From positions 1 through 52,712 of the forward strand of contig DATGZX010000447.1 of assembly GCA_035296965.1 (NCBI GenBank): DNA of 52,712 bases, given 5' to 3'. Position numbers and translations under genes: made by a program. This DNA comes from DATGZX01 sp035296965. GTDB taxonomy: Bacteria > Planctomycetota > Planctomycetia > Gemmatales > Gemmataceae. The notes below the pieces were generated by a model. The model made no database searches. It was not told the origin of the DNA and saw only the letters and a list, made by a program, of their open reading frames with translations. Shown here piece by piece: positions 1 through 8,518 of this stretch (the stretch's first letter is position 1; the number at the start of each line of letters is the position of its first letter).

Positions 1-74
1 TAACAACTCGGGGCCGCCGCATCATGAGCGACGCGTTGCAGACGTATCGCCGTTATCAGTCGCAAGTGGCGTGA
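1..74 (+). CDS. C-terminal end of an unidentified protein (partial)
   Basis: An open frame enters from the left edge (codons in phase with position 3) and stops at TGA 72-74. The visible tail ends in TYRRYQSQVA. Only about 23 residues are present, so neither the family nor the true identity can be read. A strong hairpin 17 bases after the stop fits the end of a transcription unit. It could also be a chance open frame. Confidence 0.35.
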   Translation, partial: TTRGRRIMSDALQTYRRYQSQVA

Positions 75-90
75 ATAAAATGGGTTTCAA

Positions 91-129
91 CGGCTGACCT
101 TCTCCGCATCTTGCGGAGAAGGTCAGCCG
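91..129. terminator. Perfect 18-bp hairpin, likely bidirectional terminator
   Basis: Left arm 91-108 (CGGCTGACCTTCTCCGCA) is exactly complementary to right arm 112-129, with a 3-base loop TCT. It lies between the end of the left-edge open frame and the end of the convergent TetR gene. There is no clean T-run on the + side; the minus-strand side is followed by a T-containing stretch (CCATTTTATTC). Terminator function is inferred from position and structure. Confidence 0.6.
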
Positions 130-191
130 AAAGATACTAAATCTTACTCTTCCTTCAAAGTTTGTCCCGTCAGCCGAAGATTGGAGGAATA

Positions 192-899
192 CTAGATTCG
201 CGAAGGCTCGGTCACCAAGGTGGGTCCGTGCGCGGGCTTGTGCTGGGACAGGTCGGCCCCAAGCAAGAACGACTGCACAATTCTTTCGCCCAAGTCGCTG
301 GGCCGTGGCTTGTGCCCGAAGCGAATGACGCTGCGCAGCCCGCCCAAAAGCAATAGACCGGATAGCTCCGGGTCACGTATTACGAACTCGCCGCGTGCCT
401 GCGCCTCTTTGAAAAGCTCGAGTAGCTCGTGCAGCACGGCATTGCGCGTGCTCTGCCAGGGGGAATCCCGATCTGGGGGAAGCATAACGTCGGCACGTTG
501 GATGAGATCGAAAACGTGCGGTTGCTCATCGAAAAACGCGACGATCGACGCAACAAAAGCCGACAACTGTTCGCTCGGGCTATCGAACCGCAGGCGCTCT
601 TCCTGAAGCCGATTCAGCAATTCTCGCGACGAGCGCTCCAGCAACGATAGATACAATTCCTCTTTATCGTTGAAATAGCGATACAGAGTCCCTTTGCCGA
701 CTTCTGCCTCGGCGGCAATGTCCTCCATGCGCACTTCGTGAAAACGCTGCGCTCCGAACAGCCGGCCGGCCGCATCGAGCATCTTTTCCGTCTGCGCTGA
801 GGTCTTCTTGCGCACGCGCCGTCTCGCTGGAGAAATGGTTTCTGTATATGCTCCATTGTGGAACTGACTGGTCAGTCCGATTGTACTTGTTCTGTTCAT
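192..899 (-). CDS. TetR/AcrR family transcriptional regulator
   Basis: A one-domain repressor-type protein. The N-terminal helix-turn-helix is clear around residues 35-82 (TEKMLDAAGRLFGAQRF, then MEDIAAEAEVGKGTLYRYF, then NDKEELY), followed by an all-helical ligand-binding half of about 130 residues with no recognisable ligand specificity. The longest frame starts at ATG 899, but the first 28 residues are not TetR-like and their codons contain a 14-bp palindrome (863-876) that looks like a TetR operator. A GTG at 815 would give a 207-residue protein starting VRKKTSAQTEKML and would leave the operator in the leader; a weak GAG lies about 10 bases upstream of it. Autoregulation is therefore likely. 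No target gene is evident in the window; the RND operon at 44.5 kb is too distant to assign. Confidence 0.85.
   Translation of the reverse strand: MNRTSTIGLTSQFHNGAYTETISPARRRVRKKTSAQTEKMLDAAGRLFGAQRFHEVRMEDIAAEAEVGKGTLYRYFNDKEELYLSLLERSSRELLNRLQEERLRFDSPSEQLSAFVASIVAFFDEQPHVFDLIQRADVMLPPDRDSPWQSTRNAVLHELLELFKEAQARGEFVIRDPELSGLLLLGGLRSVIRFGHKPRPSDLGERIVQSFLLGADLSQHKPAHGPTLVTEPSRI
863..876. promoter_or_regulatory. Operator-like palindrome for the TetR regulator
   Basis: ACTGAC-TG-GTCAGT: two perfect 6-base arms around a 2-base centre. This is the size and style of TetR-family operators. It lies inside the annotated 5' end of the regulator's own longest frame, which suggests that the real start codon is downstream and that the gene represses itself. 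Confidence 0.5.
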
Positions 900-1000
900 G
901 ATCGCAAGCCCAAACTGCGATAGTCTTTAACTCTTGGCTGGCTAAGTTTGAATCTCGCGGTTTTTGAAGGGTTGGCGAAGTGAATTGTTGAGGAAGAGAA

Positions 1001-1075
1001 AACAAAAGCGGCGGAAAAGCGCCGCAGTCCAAAGAAGTCACTTTTGGAGTGCGGCGCTTTTTCGCCGCTTTTGTT
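1001..1075. repeat. Long imperfect inverted repeat, possible terminator of the TIGR03067 gene
   Basis: Left arm about 1004-1033 and right arm about 1042-1072 pair over some 30 bases with a few mismatches (AAAAGCGGCGG.. against ..TCGCCGCTTTT). Each arm holds a smaller GCGGCG/CGCCGC palindrome, so the structure can branch. On the minus strand it follows the stop of the TIGR03067 gene by about 30 bases and ends in a T-rich run (GCTTTTGTTTTCTC), which fits a terminator. It may also be a dispersed repeat. Confidence 0.55.
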
Positions 1076-1102
1076 TCCTCTATTTTGCAAGGCCCTAAGC
1101 GC

Positions 1103-1537
1103 TCACTTTGCCCGTTTGTAGGTGAGCAGCCACTGGTTGCTGTCGCCGTCGGCCTTGAATTCTTTGGGACGCTTGGTGCCTGGCGATGCCATGCAGATCT
1201 TGAGGTTGTCGCCGTCGAGTTCGTAGATCACTTGGACGGTTTCTCCTTTGGCCGGGCCCTCGGAAGGCACGGCGTCCATAGCTTCAGGCTTTTTGGACGT
1301 ATCGAGCTTGAAAGTACCGCCGCCGGTCTCGCCCTCACCGGTTGTGTAAGAATACTTGTTGTCTTTGAATTCCAGCTCGCCCTTCACTTGGTCCTTCGGG
1401 ATCTCGTTACCGCTCATCACCGCAGAGGTGAGCATCCATTTCCCCTGCAGTTTCTTGTGGTCGTTCTTGGCGTCGTCCTTGCCGTCGGCGCCGAGGAAGA
1501 GTCCAATCGCCAGCACCGTCAGAATCTTGGTTCTCAT
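1103..1537 (-). CDS. TIGR03067 domain protein (planctomycete family)
   Basis: A 144-residue small protein. It starts with a weak signal-like segment (MRTKILTVLAIGLFLGADG) followed by the hallmark of the TIGR03067 family: KLQGKWMLTSAVMSGNEIPKDQVKG, then a beta-rich core (LEFKDNKYSY, GTFKLDTSKKPEAMD) and YELDGDNLKICMA near the end. Members are abundant in planctomycetes and of unknown function; the fold is probably a lipocalin-like barrel (family knowledge). It stands alone, with a long inverted repeat after its stop and the divergent sigma gene about 215 bases from its start. Confidence 0.85.
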   Translation of the reverse strand: MRTKILTVLAIGLFLGADGKDDAKNDHKKLQGKWMLTSAVMSGNEIPKDQVKGELEFKDNKYSYTTGEGETGGGTFKLDTSKKPEAMDAVPSEGPAKGETVQVIYELDGDNLKICMASPGTKRPKEFKADGDSNQWLLTYKRAK

Positions 1538-1752
1538 GAGAGACCCCTTGGAGCACGGCCCGGATTTAGTCTGCGAAGATGCCGCGGCCGAGCAAACTTT
1601 GTTTGGAGCTTATTCGACGCCACAGCTTCATTATTGCAATCGCAGCGCGGTCTGGACAGGATTTATTGGAGCGCTGCTCGGCCTGCCGGGACGGATTCGG
1701 CTGCTCAGGGAACTAACTACAGGGCACGAGAATCTCAGAAAGAACCAGGGCC

Positions 1753-4746
1753 ATGACAAACTCACAACTTGATCCCGTCCTGCAACATATTCGGAAACTA
1801 GCTTCCGTTCATCCCATAGAGGGGCGCACGGATCCTCAGCTTCTCCAGCAGTTTGCAAGCGCTGGCGACCAGGCCGCGTTTGCCGCTCTTCTCCAGCGCC
1901 ATGGCGGCATGGTCTTGGGCGTATGCCGGCAGGTGCTGCATCACCTGCACGACGCGGAGGATGCCTTTCAAGCGACGTTTCTGGTACTGGCACGCAATGC
2001 CAACTCGATTCGGAAAGGATCGGCGCTGGCCAGTTGGCTCCACGGGGTTGCCTATCGAATAGCCATGAAAGCAAAACGCGATGCCGCCCGGCGGCGGGTT
2101 AAAGAAGGGCAGGTCAGGTCGATGCAGTCCACGAACCTCTCGGGAGACCTGGCGTGGCGCGAGGTGCAAGCGCTGCTCCACGAAGAAATCCAGCGCCTGC
2201 CGCAAGCCTATCGTTCGGCCTTTGTGCTTTGCTTTCTGGAAGGCAGGAGCAGGGCCGAAGTGGCCGACCAGCTTGGCTTGAAGGAGGGGACGGTGTCGAG
2301 CAGGCTGGCCCGCGCCCGCAAGCAACTGCAGGAACGTCTGTCTGCTCGCGGCGTTGCCTTGTCGGCAGCGCTGGGCGTTTCCGCACTCTGGGACGCAGGC
2401 GGTCGAGCGGCGGTCGCAGACTCGCTGGCGAAGGCGACGATTCAAGCTGCCGCGGCTTATGTTGCAGGCAAATCCTTCGCGGGGGGAATTCTCTCCGCCA
2501 AGGTTGTTCACCTTGCGGAAGGGGTAACCAAGACCATGATCATTACGAAACTCAAACTCGCTACGGTGCTGACGTTGGCCTTGGGTCTCTCAGCGTCGGG
2601 AGCCGCGTTTCTGACCGGGCAGAGAGCGGCTGCCTCAAAAACATTTCCGGAGGTAGCGGGCGCTCTATTTCAGTCGAAACCCACGGAAAGCTCCTTCTCC
2701 AGGTCGAGCGAGCAGCAGGAGGTTTTGGATCACCCCCAGCGAGCCGTCGCGTGGTTTGAGGCAGAGCGGAAGTTGGCGGAATGCTTGAACCATGCTCTCC
2801 TCGACGCGCCCGCGGGTAACCCCCCGCTCGAGCCCGCGCTGGTGATCAAGGGAGACACCATTACCGTGAGTGGCCGAGTCGTTGACCCGGAGGGCAAACC
2901 ATTCAGCGGTGCAGCGATTTCCCTGGGGTGGTGGTATGCGTGGGCTCACCACCCATGGTTTCCCCCAATCGTGAAGGGATTCCACCCGTCCTCGGGAGCA
3001 AGTAGCGGTCCGGATGGCCGTTTCCGTTTTACCGTGACCAAGGCGGAAATGTACGCGACGGTCGATGACGATATCGATCAAATCGGCCCGGCGTTTCAGG
3101 TCGTGGCGGCTGCCAAAGGCTATGGCCCGAGCTGGGCCTGGCTCGAACATGCCGGCAAGGACATGACTTTGCGGCTTGTTCGCGACGATGTGCCTCTTCG
3201 AGGTCAAGTCTTCGACTTGCAAGGAAAGCCGGTTGCCGGCGTCGCCGTGCGCCTCGAACACCTGCTTTCCGGAACTGATTACCTGACGATAAATCGCTGG
3301 CCGGGCCTGCCCGAGAGCGTGCTAACGGATCGGGATGGCCAATTTGTCTTCACCGGTGTTGGCCGCGATCGCGAAGCGCATTTGCAAGTCTATGGTCCGT
3401 CCATCGAGATGAAACGAATCGGCCTCAAGAGCCAGGTTGCCACGAACGCAGGCCAGGGAGGAGGCGCCGTGGTCAAGGTCTTCGCTGGACCTACGAAGCC
3501 CATCGAGGGAACCATTCGGGCCATGGACACTGGCAAGCCGCTGCCCGGGGTGATTGTTTACGGCGGCTACGAAGCCTATCGCGGCGGTGTGCGTGCGGTC
3601 ACCGACGAACATGGAAACTACCGCCTGCTCGGATTGCCAAAAGCGGGCCACTATGCGTTGAGGATCTGCCCGCCGGCGGCACAGCCTTATCTCATGCGGG
3701 CCAAAAACCTGCCGGACAGCGAAGGGCTGAAAACGATCCGCGCCGACGTGGAGCTTCGACGGGGGATACCGGTTCGCGTTCTCTTGGTGGATAAGGCCAC
3801 GGGCCAACTGCTACGCGGTGATGTGTTGTACACGCCCCTGTCTGAGAATCCGCTCATCGCCGAGGCGGAACAGGAGCCGGGATTGCGTCCAACCATGGAG
3901 TTCAGTCAGCCCAGGACGCCTGGGAAGGACAACGCCACGGAGTTCCTGGCTTATCCTGGCTCCGGAGCCGTTTTTGGTATCGTTGCGCGCGGTCGCACGA
4001 ATTACTTCCCGGCGAAACTCGACCCCGCGGATCGAGAAAAGGCAGCCCAAAACTTCGAATTGGAATTTGTACGGTTCACGAATGCCTATCGTATTATCAA
4101 TCCTCGACAGACTGACGACCGGACGACCATTGAGCTTTCAATAGATCCCGGCCGAACCATCGAGGGCTCACTCATTGGCCCCGACGGAAAACCGGTGGCG
4201 GTGGCAGTCGCCTCCGGGCTGAGTTATGCCGGGCGGATGGATCCCACAAAAGATCGGATTGCACTTGCGACTGCCGCCTTTCAAGTGACAGGTCTCGCCG
4301 TGCAACAACCTCGGACGATCTCCTTTACTCAGAAGGAGCGCAAACTTCTCGGTTACGCAGTCTTGAAGGGCAACGAGCAGGGACCGCTCAACGTCCGGCT
4401 GCAGCCCTGGGGCACGGCAACGGGCCGGCTGGTCGATGCCAAGGGAAATCCAATAAAGGATGTTCAGATCTGCTTGCACTATCCTAAGTTTCCCGGGGCC
4501 GGCATCCAGCCTCCCGAAGCGGTGTACACGACGGATCAAGACGGCCGATTCCAGGTGACTGGCCTGGCCAATGGGCTCAAGCACGAACTAACCCTTCGAA
4601 ATGCGGCGAAGAGCGACCTCACTTGCTCGGCCGGAGACAAACTCAAGAATCTGACGGTCTCTGCAGGCGCGACCATCGATCTCGGCGATGTCCCGGTGCA
4701 AGTTGTGCCCGCAAAGACCGCCAAGGCGGAAGGCAGCAACGATTAG
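1753..4746 (+). CDS. ECF sigma factor fused to a membrane helix and carboxypeptidase-regulatory-like repeats
   Basis: A 997-residue fusion. Residues about 20-115 are sigma-70 region 2 (DPQLLQQFASAGDQAAFAAL, DAEDAFQATFLVLAR, ASWLHGVAYRIA). Residues about 133-205 are region 4 (LPQAYRSAFVLCFLEG, AEVADQLGLKEGTVSSRLARAR). A hydrophobic helix at about 262-288 (LKLATVLTLALGLSASGAAF) follows. The rest is a chain of at least five beta-sandwich repeats of the carboxypeptidase-regulatory/CNA-B type (SGRVVDPEGKPFSGA, RGQVFDLQGKPVAGV, EGTIRAMDTGKPLPGV, TGRLVDAKGNPIKDV). The layout implies a cytoplasmic sigma tethered to a large extracytoplasmic sensor. ECF sigma factors with C-terminal extensions are known in planctomycetes. 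No anti-sigma gene is adjacent. Confidence 0.9.
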   Translation: MTNSQLDPVLQHIRKLASVHPIEGRTDPQLLQQFASAGDQAAFAALLQRHGGMVLGVCRQVLHHLHDAEDAFQATFLVLARNANSIRKGSALASWLHGVAYRIAMKAKRDAARRRVKEGQVRSMQSTNLSGDLAWREVQALLHEEIQRLPQAYRSAFVLCFLEGRSRAEVADQLGLKEGTVSSRLARARKQLQERLSARGVALSAALGVSALWDAGGRAAVADSLAKATIQAAAAYVAGKSFAGGILSAKVVHLAEGVTKTMIITKLKLATVLTLALGLSASGAAFLTGQRAAASKTFPEVAGALFQSKPTESSFSRSSEQQEVLDHPQRAVAWFEAERKLAECLNHALLDAPAGNPPLEPALVIKGDTITVSGRVVDPEGKPFSGAAISLGWWYAWAHHPWFPPIVKGFHPSSGASSGPDGRFRFTVTKAEMYATVDDDIDQIGPAFQVVAAAKGYGPSWAWLEHAGKDMTLRLVRDDVPLRGQVFDLQGKPVAGVAVRLEHLLSGTDYLTINRWPGLPESVLTDRDGQFVFTGVGRDREAHLQVYGPSIEMKRIGLKSQVATNAGQGGGAVVKVFAGPTKPIEGTIRAMDTGKPLPGVIVYGGYEAYRGGVRAVTDEHGNYRLLGLPKAGHYALRICPPAAQPYLMRAKNLPDSEGLKTIRADVELRRGIPVRVLLVDKATGQLLRGDVLYTPLSENPLIAEAEQEPGLRPTMEFSQPRTPGKDNATEFLAYPGSGAVFGIVARGRTNYFPAKLDPADREKAAQNFELEFVRFTNAYRIINPRQTDDRTTIELSIDPGRTIEGSLIGPDGKPVAVAVASGLSYAGRMDPTKDRIALATAAFQVTGLAVQQPRTISFTQKERKLLGYAVLKGNEQGPLNVRLQPWGTATGRLVDAKGNPIKDVQICLHYPKFPGAGIQPPEAVYTTDQDGRFQVTGLANGLKHELTLRNAAKSDLTCSAGDKLKNLTVSAGATIDLGDVPVQVVPAKTAKAEGSND

Positions 4747-4779
4747 GGTCCGGTCGTCCCATTCATGGGGTGGAGGACA

Positions 4780-6807
4780 TTACTTGGTTGTGGTTGGCAA
4801 TTCCCAGCGCTCCCCAAAGAACCCAGCGGTGACGACGGCCCCCGGTGCGCGTGCCGAGACCGGGGTGCGTACATCGATGACGGCAAAGTCCGGCAGCTTG
4901 GGGATCTGCCGGGCGTTATTCAAGTAGTCGTACTCGCGGAACGTGAACCCGCTGTTGAGGACAACGTAGCGCTTGGGATTGAGCGGATTGGGATAGATCA
5001 ACAACGGCACATGATTCGTTGCATCGTATTTCTTCTCCCCCACCTGCAGGCATTCGGCATCCCAGCGAATGGGAAGTTTGTCCAGGATTTTTGCCAGCAG
5101 CTTATTGCTGCCAGGATCTCCCCAAAGGATTAAATTGCTGTCGGCGCTGTCGGCATCGGTCACATCCGCGTCGCTCTTTACGCGCGCCTCGCCGCGGAAC
5201 TGGCGGCGCCAGTGATCGATTGCATGGGCGCTCTCAGACTGCACCCACGTTCCTATCGCTTCATGCAACGGCCGTCCTGTGGGGCGGACCATCAGAAAAC
5301 TGTCCATAAATGCATCGTCAATGGGGCCCTGCAGGCCGTGACGCTTACGAAGGACTCCGTCCTCGGTCGTGGCGACAACATGCCAGCGCGTGCCGGTTTT
5401 GCGAAAGTGAGCCAGCCAGGAGCGGTCTGATCCCACAGGCGCTGCTTGCAGTTCCTGACCATCGAGAAGGACTTTCGGTTTCTGCGTGTTGTCCAGAGGG
5501 CAAAGTCCAGCCGGTATGGAAAAGGTCAGGGCTGCGACATTTTGCGTCGTCGCCTTGACTGTGGAAGGATCCACAATCTGGGCGTCCACGCGGGCACGGT
5601 CCCAATGCTGGTCGAGGCCGTCCACGGTTACCCAGAGCATCTGGTTATAGCGCAGCGTCCAGGTCGAAAACCGAACGCGCGTTGGAACCGGGTCCCGGCC
5701 TCGCGCTACGATGCTATCCAGCCGGCGGTCGATTTCTTGCTTTGCCTGCGGGTGATAGCCGTGACCGGTCTTGGGCCCAATGATGTGGACCAAGTCGATA
5801 CCCTCCTCCGCCAAGGCACGGGCCATCACGTCTGCGGCTTGCTTCTGACGATCTATCTCGCCGCTATAAGCAACGACCGGGCAATTGAAGACATTGGCCG
5901 CATAGTCGGTGCAATCGTACAGGTGCAACAACTTCGATTCGTACCAGGTTGGCTGAATGGTTTCATTCTGAAAGACCTTCAGGAATTCGGGTGTCTCCGC
6001 GAAGCCGGCGCCTGGAGCGGCCGCGGCCCAAAGCCCGGCGTGGTGCACCGCAAACTGCCAGCAGGCCGCTCCTCCCATGGAGAAACCGCGAACAACGATC
6101 CGGTTCTCATCAATTGGATAATGCTTGCGCACGTGCTCGAGCGCCTCGAAGAGATCGATCTCCCCGGCGAACTTGTTGGCATTGCAATACCGGCCGTAAG
6201 GATGAAGGACGAACGCATGGGTAGGCGCAAATTCGCCGAGCGATCGCTGCCGGCCGTCAATGAAATTGAGTTCGCTGAGGTTTTCGCCGCGTCCATGGAA
6301 CCAGGCATCGAGGCGATGCTGATAGGGAGTCCCCGGTCGATAGGAAGCAGGTACGACCAGGCCGTAGGGCTGCACGGAGCCGTCGATCTTGGAAACGTAG
6401 CCGCGTGCTACCAGACCTGTCGCGGTCGTCCAGGGGGCCCGGCCCTGGCGCAACGCTTCCGCCCGTTCGCGGCCCTGCCGGAGGAGGGCGCGCGCAACCG
6501 GTATTTCGCGGGCGTTGAAAAACTCGACATAAACCAGAGCGTAGCGGACAGCGTTATGGAAGATCTGAACATCGGGCAGCAAGCCGAGCAAGTCGGGTTT
6601 GGCTTTCAGAGTTGTCCTAAGCGTTTCGATCTCGTGACCGAGTGCAGCGCTGCCACTCTTCAGCTCCTCGCGATCGGCAACGGCAAGAGGAATGCCCGGC
6701 GGCGGAATGCGGCGAACCTTGTTGGCCAGGTTATCCCCGGGGCCATCCGCGCACAGCGAGCCAGGGACGACGAGGAACACAAAAACGCCGAGGAGAGAAT
6801 TGCGCAT
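4780..6807 (-). CDS. Exported alpha/beta hydrolase (prolyl-oligopeptidase/esterase type)
   Basis: A 675-residue protein with a signal peptide (MRNSLLGVFVFLVVPGSLCADG). The nucleophile elbow GFSMGG is at residues 241-246, so Ser243 is the probable nucleophile; Asp319 (SGEIDRQ) and His349 (TGHGYHP) are probable triad partners. HGRGENLSELNFIDG upstream resembles the oxyanion region. The C-terminal 300 residues are a beta-rich tail. Such planctomycete proteins are annotated as prolyl oligopeptidase or dienelactone-hydrolase-like; the substrate cannot be told. ATG 6807 is chosen because it begins the signal peptide; the open frame continues upstream to 7914 but that part is antisense to DUF1501. 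It ends 33 bases from the convergent sigma gene. Confidence 0.85.
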   Translation of the reverse strand: MRNSLLGVFVFLVVPGSLCADGPGDNLANKVRRIPPPGIPLAVADREELKSGSAALGHEIETLRTTLKAKPDLLGLLPDVQIFHNAVRYALVYVEFFNAREIPVARALLRQGRERAEALRQGRAPWTTATGLVARGYVSKIDGSVQPYGLVVPASYRPGTPYQHRLDAWFHGRGENLSELNFIDGRQRSLGEFAPTHAFVLHPYGRYCNANKFAGEIDLFEALEHVRKHYPIDENRIVVRGFSMGGAACWQFAVHHAGLWAAAAPGAGFAETPEFLKVFQNETIQPTWYESKLLHLYDCTDYAANVFNCPVVAYSGEIDRQKQAADVMARALAEEGIDLVHIIGPKTGHGYHPQAKQEIDRRLDSIVARGRDPVPTRVRFSTWTLRYNQMLWVTVDGLDQHWDRARVDAQIVDPSTVKATTQNVAALTFSIPAGLCPLDNTQKPKVLLDGQELQAAPVGSDRSWLAHFRKTGTRWHVVATTEDGVLRKRHGLQGPIDDAFMDSFLMVRPTGRPLHEAIGTWVQSESAHAIDHWRRQFRGEARVKSDADVTDADSADSNLILWGDPGSNKLLAKILDKLPIRWDAECLQVGEKKYDATNHVPLLIYPNPLNPKRYVVLNSGFTFREYDYLNNARQIPKLPDFAVIDVRTPVSARAPGAVVTAGFFGERWELPTTTK

Positions 6808-6966
6808 GAATCTCGTCTCTTTGAACGAAGCGGGTGACCATTGCGAATCATGGTCCATAGCGTATCGACATAAATTGACCGAAATCAAGCAAAAGATTAT
6901 TATCGAACGTGTGATGGTTGCTTCGGACTGATGGAATTTTGCCTTGGTTCGTTTTGGGAGACTGCG

Positions 6967-8349
6967 ATGTTTCGTATCGAAGCCGGTTCGACGAGGAAGT
7001 ATTGTGACGGCCTTTCTCGTCGCAGTTTTCTTCAACTCGGCATTGCCGGGATGGCCAGCGTCGCCTTGCCGGAGGTCCTCAAGGCCAAGGCAGAGTCCAC
7101 GGCCAATCTCGGTAAAAGCAAGGACACCTCCGTCATTCTCATTTGGCTGGACGGCGGCCCCAGCCACCTGGATCTCTATGATCTCAAGCCCGAGGCGCCG
7201 GCTGAGTATCGCGGAATTTGGAAACCGATCCGCACCAACGTTCCTGGTTTCGACATCAGCGAGCTGTTCCCGAAACAAGCCAAGGTTGCGGACAAGTTCT
7301 CCATTGTGCGCTCGTTGCATCACAATACCGGCGACCATTTCGCGGGCGGCCACCGCATGCTCACCGGCAAGGATCTCGGAGTCAGCGGAGCGAATAACGC
7401 CGGCAAGTTTCCGTCGATTGGAGCCATCGTTTCTCGAGAGATCGGTCCACGGCGTACGGGTGTGCCCGGCTACGTGGCTGTTCCCTATGCCGCCAGCATT
7501 GGCCTGAATCCAGGCTACTTCGGCGGCAATCTGCTGGGCGTGCAGCACGATCCCTTTGCGACCGGCGGCGATCCCAACGCTGCGAACTTTGCCGTGCAAA
7601 ACTTGAGTCCCGTGCAGGGGCTGACGATCGAGCGCCTGGAAAGTCGGCGTTCGTTGTCGGCCGAGTTCGACCGCATGGCGCGCACGGCCGACCTGGCTGC
7701 GAAATTCGACGCCATGGATCGTTTCAGCGAACAAGCACACAGCTTCGTTTGTGGTCCAGAAGCGCGGCGCGCGTTCGACATCAACCGAGAGGATCCGCGG
7801 CTCCGCGACCGGTATGGCAGGCATAACTGGGGCCAAAGCACGCTGCTGGCGCGCCGGCTGGTCGAAGCTGGGGCGACGTTTGTCACTGTTCACTTTGGCG
7901 GCTGGGATCACCATTGGGATTTGAAAGCGGGCATGGAAAACTACCTGCCGCTGGTCGACAGCGCCGTCTCGTCACTCTTCAGCGATCTCGACGATCGAGG
8001 CCTTCTGGAAAAAACGCTCGTCGTTCTCTGCGGCGAGTTCAGCCGAACGCCGCGCATGAACGACGGCGGCAATGGCGGCCCTGCAGGCAGCAAGGGCACT
8101 CCGGGCCGCGATCATTGGGGCGACTCCATGTTCTGTCTGCTCGGCGGCGGCGGGGTCAAAGGCGGCCAGATCGTTGGCTCTACCGATCGCCTGGGCACGC
8201 GGCCGCACACGCGGGCGGTCGTGCCATCCAACATTCACGCGACCATTTATCAAGTCCTGGGGGTCGACCCGAAGCTTCATCTCCTCGACAATACAGGCCG
8301 TCCGGTTCCGGTGCTCGATGATCCTACCCCGATCGAGGAATTGCTGTAA
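6967..8349 (+). CDS. DUF1501 family protein, Tat-exported
   Basis: A 460-residue protein of the sulfatase/alkaline-phosphatase-superfamily-like DUF1501 family, very common in planctomycetes. The Tat signal is SRRSFLQLGIAG near residue 20. Family blocks seen: VILIWLDGGPSHLDLYDLKPEAP, NTGDHFAGGHRMLTGKD, WDHHWDLK, VVLCGEFSRTPRMN, GRDHWGDSMFCLLGGGGVKGG and the C-terminal IYQVLGVDP. The ATG at 6967 (GGGAG a few bases before) is preferred over 6931 because it gives the normal short lead before the twin arginines. There is no DUF1549/1553 partner next to it, unlike the second DUF1501 gene at 10.6 kb. Function is unknown. Confidence 0.9.
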   Translation: MFRIEAGSTRKYCDGLSRRSFLQLGIAGMASVALPEVLKAKAESTANLGKSKDTSVILIWLDGGPSHLDLYDLKPEAPAEYRGIWKPIRTNVPGFDISELFPKQAKVADKFSIVRSLHHNTGDHFAGGHRMLTGKDLGVSGANNAGKFPSIGAIVSREIGPRRTGVPGYVAVPYAASIGLNPGYFGGNLLGVQHDPFATGGDPNAANFAVQNLSPVQGLTIERLESRRSLSAEFDRMARTADLAAKFDAMDRFSEQAHSFVCGPEARRAFDINREDPRLRDRYGRHNWGQSTLLARRLVEAGATFVTVHFGGWDHHWDLKAGMENYLPLVDSAVSSLFSDLDDRGLLEKTLVVLCGEFSRTPRMNDGGNGGPAGSKGTPGRDHWGDSMFCLLGGGGVKGGQIVGSTDRLGTRPHTRAVVPSNIHATIYQVLGVDPKLHLLDNTGRPVPVLDDPTPIEELL

Positions 8350-8518
8350 ATCAACCTGCGGAATCGAACCATTGTTGAGCCCTCCTCCCCAGGAATGCGC
8401 CGATATGCGAACGCGCGCTCACCGAGAGATTTGCGCAAACGAGATTGCGCCATCGCGCCGCAATTCTTCATAATAATGACAAGGAGATAACCAACGAACA
8501 AATCGCGGGGGCAGGAAA

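Noticed and set aside
192..899. TetR gene as the regulator of the RND operon at 44.5 kb
   Set aside because: 43 kb apart, and the operator dyad is not found in front of the adaptor gene.
5446..6837. 463-codon open frame on the + strand
   Set aside because: Antisense to the alpha/beta hydrolase; no recognisable domain; open only because of GC-rich codon bias.
6808..7914. N-terminal extension of the hydrolase frame on the minus strand
   Set aside because: It is antisense to a clear DUF1501 gene, and the signal peptide begins at 6807.
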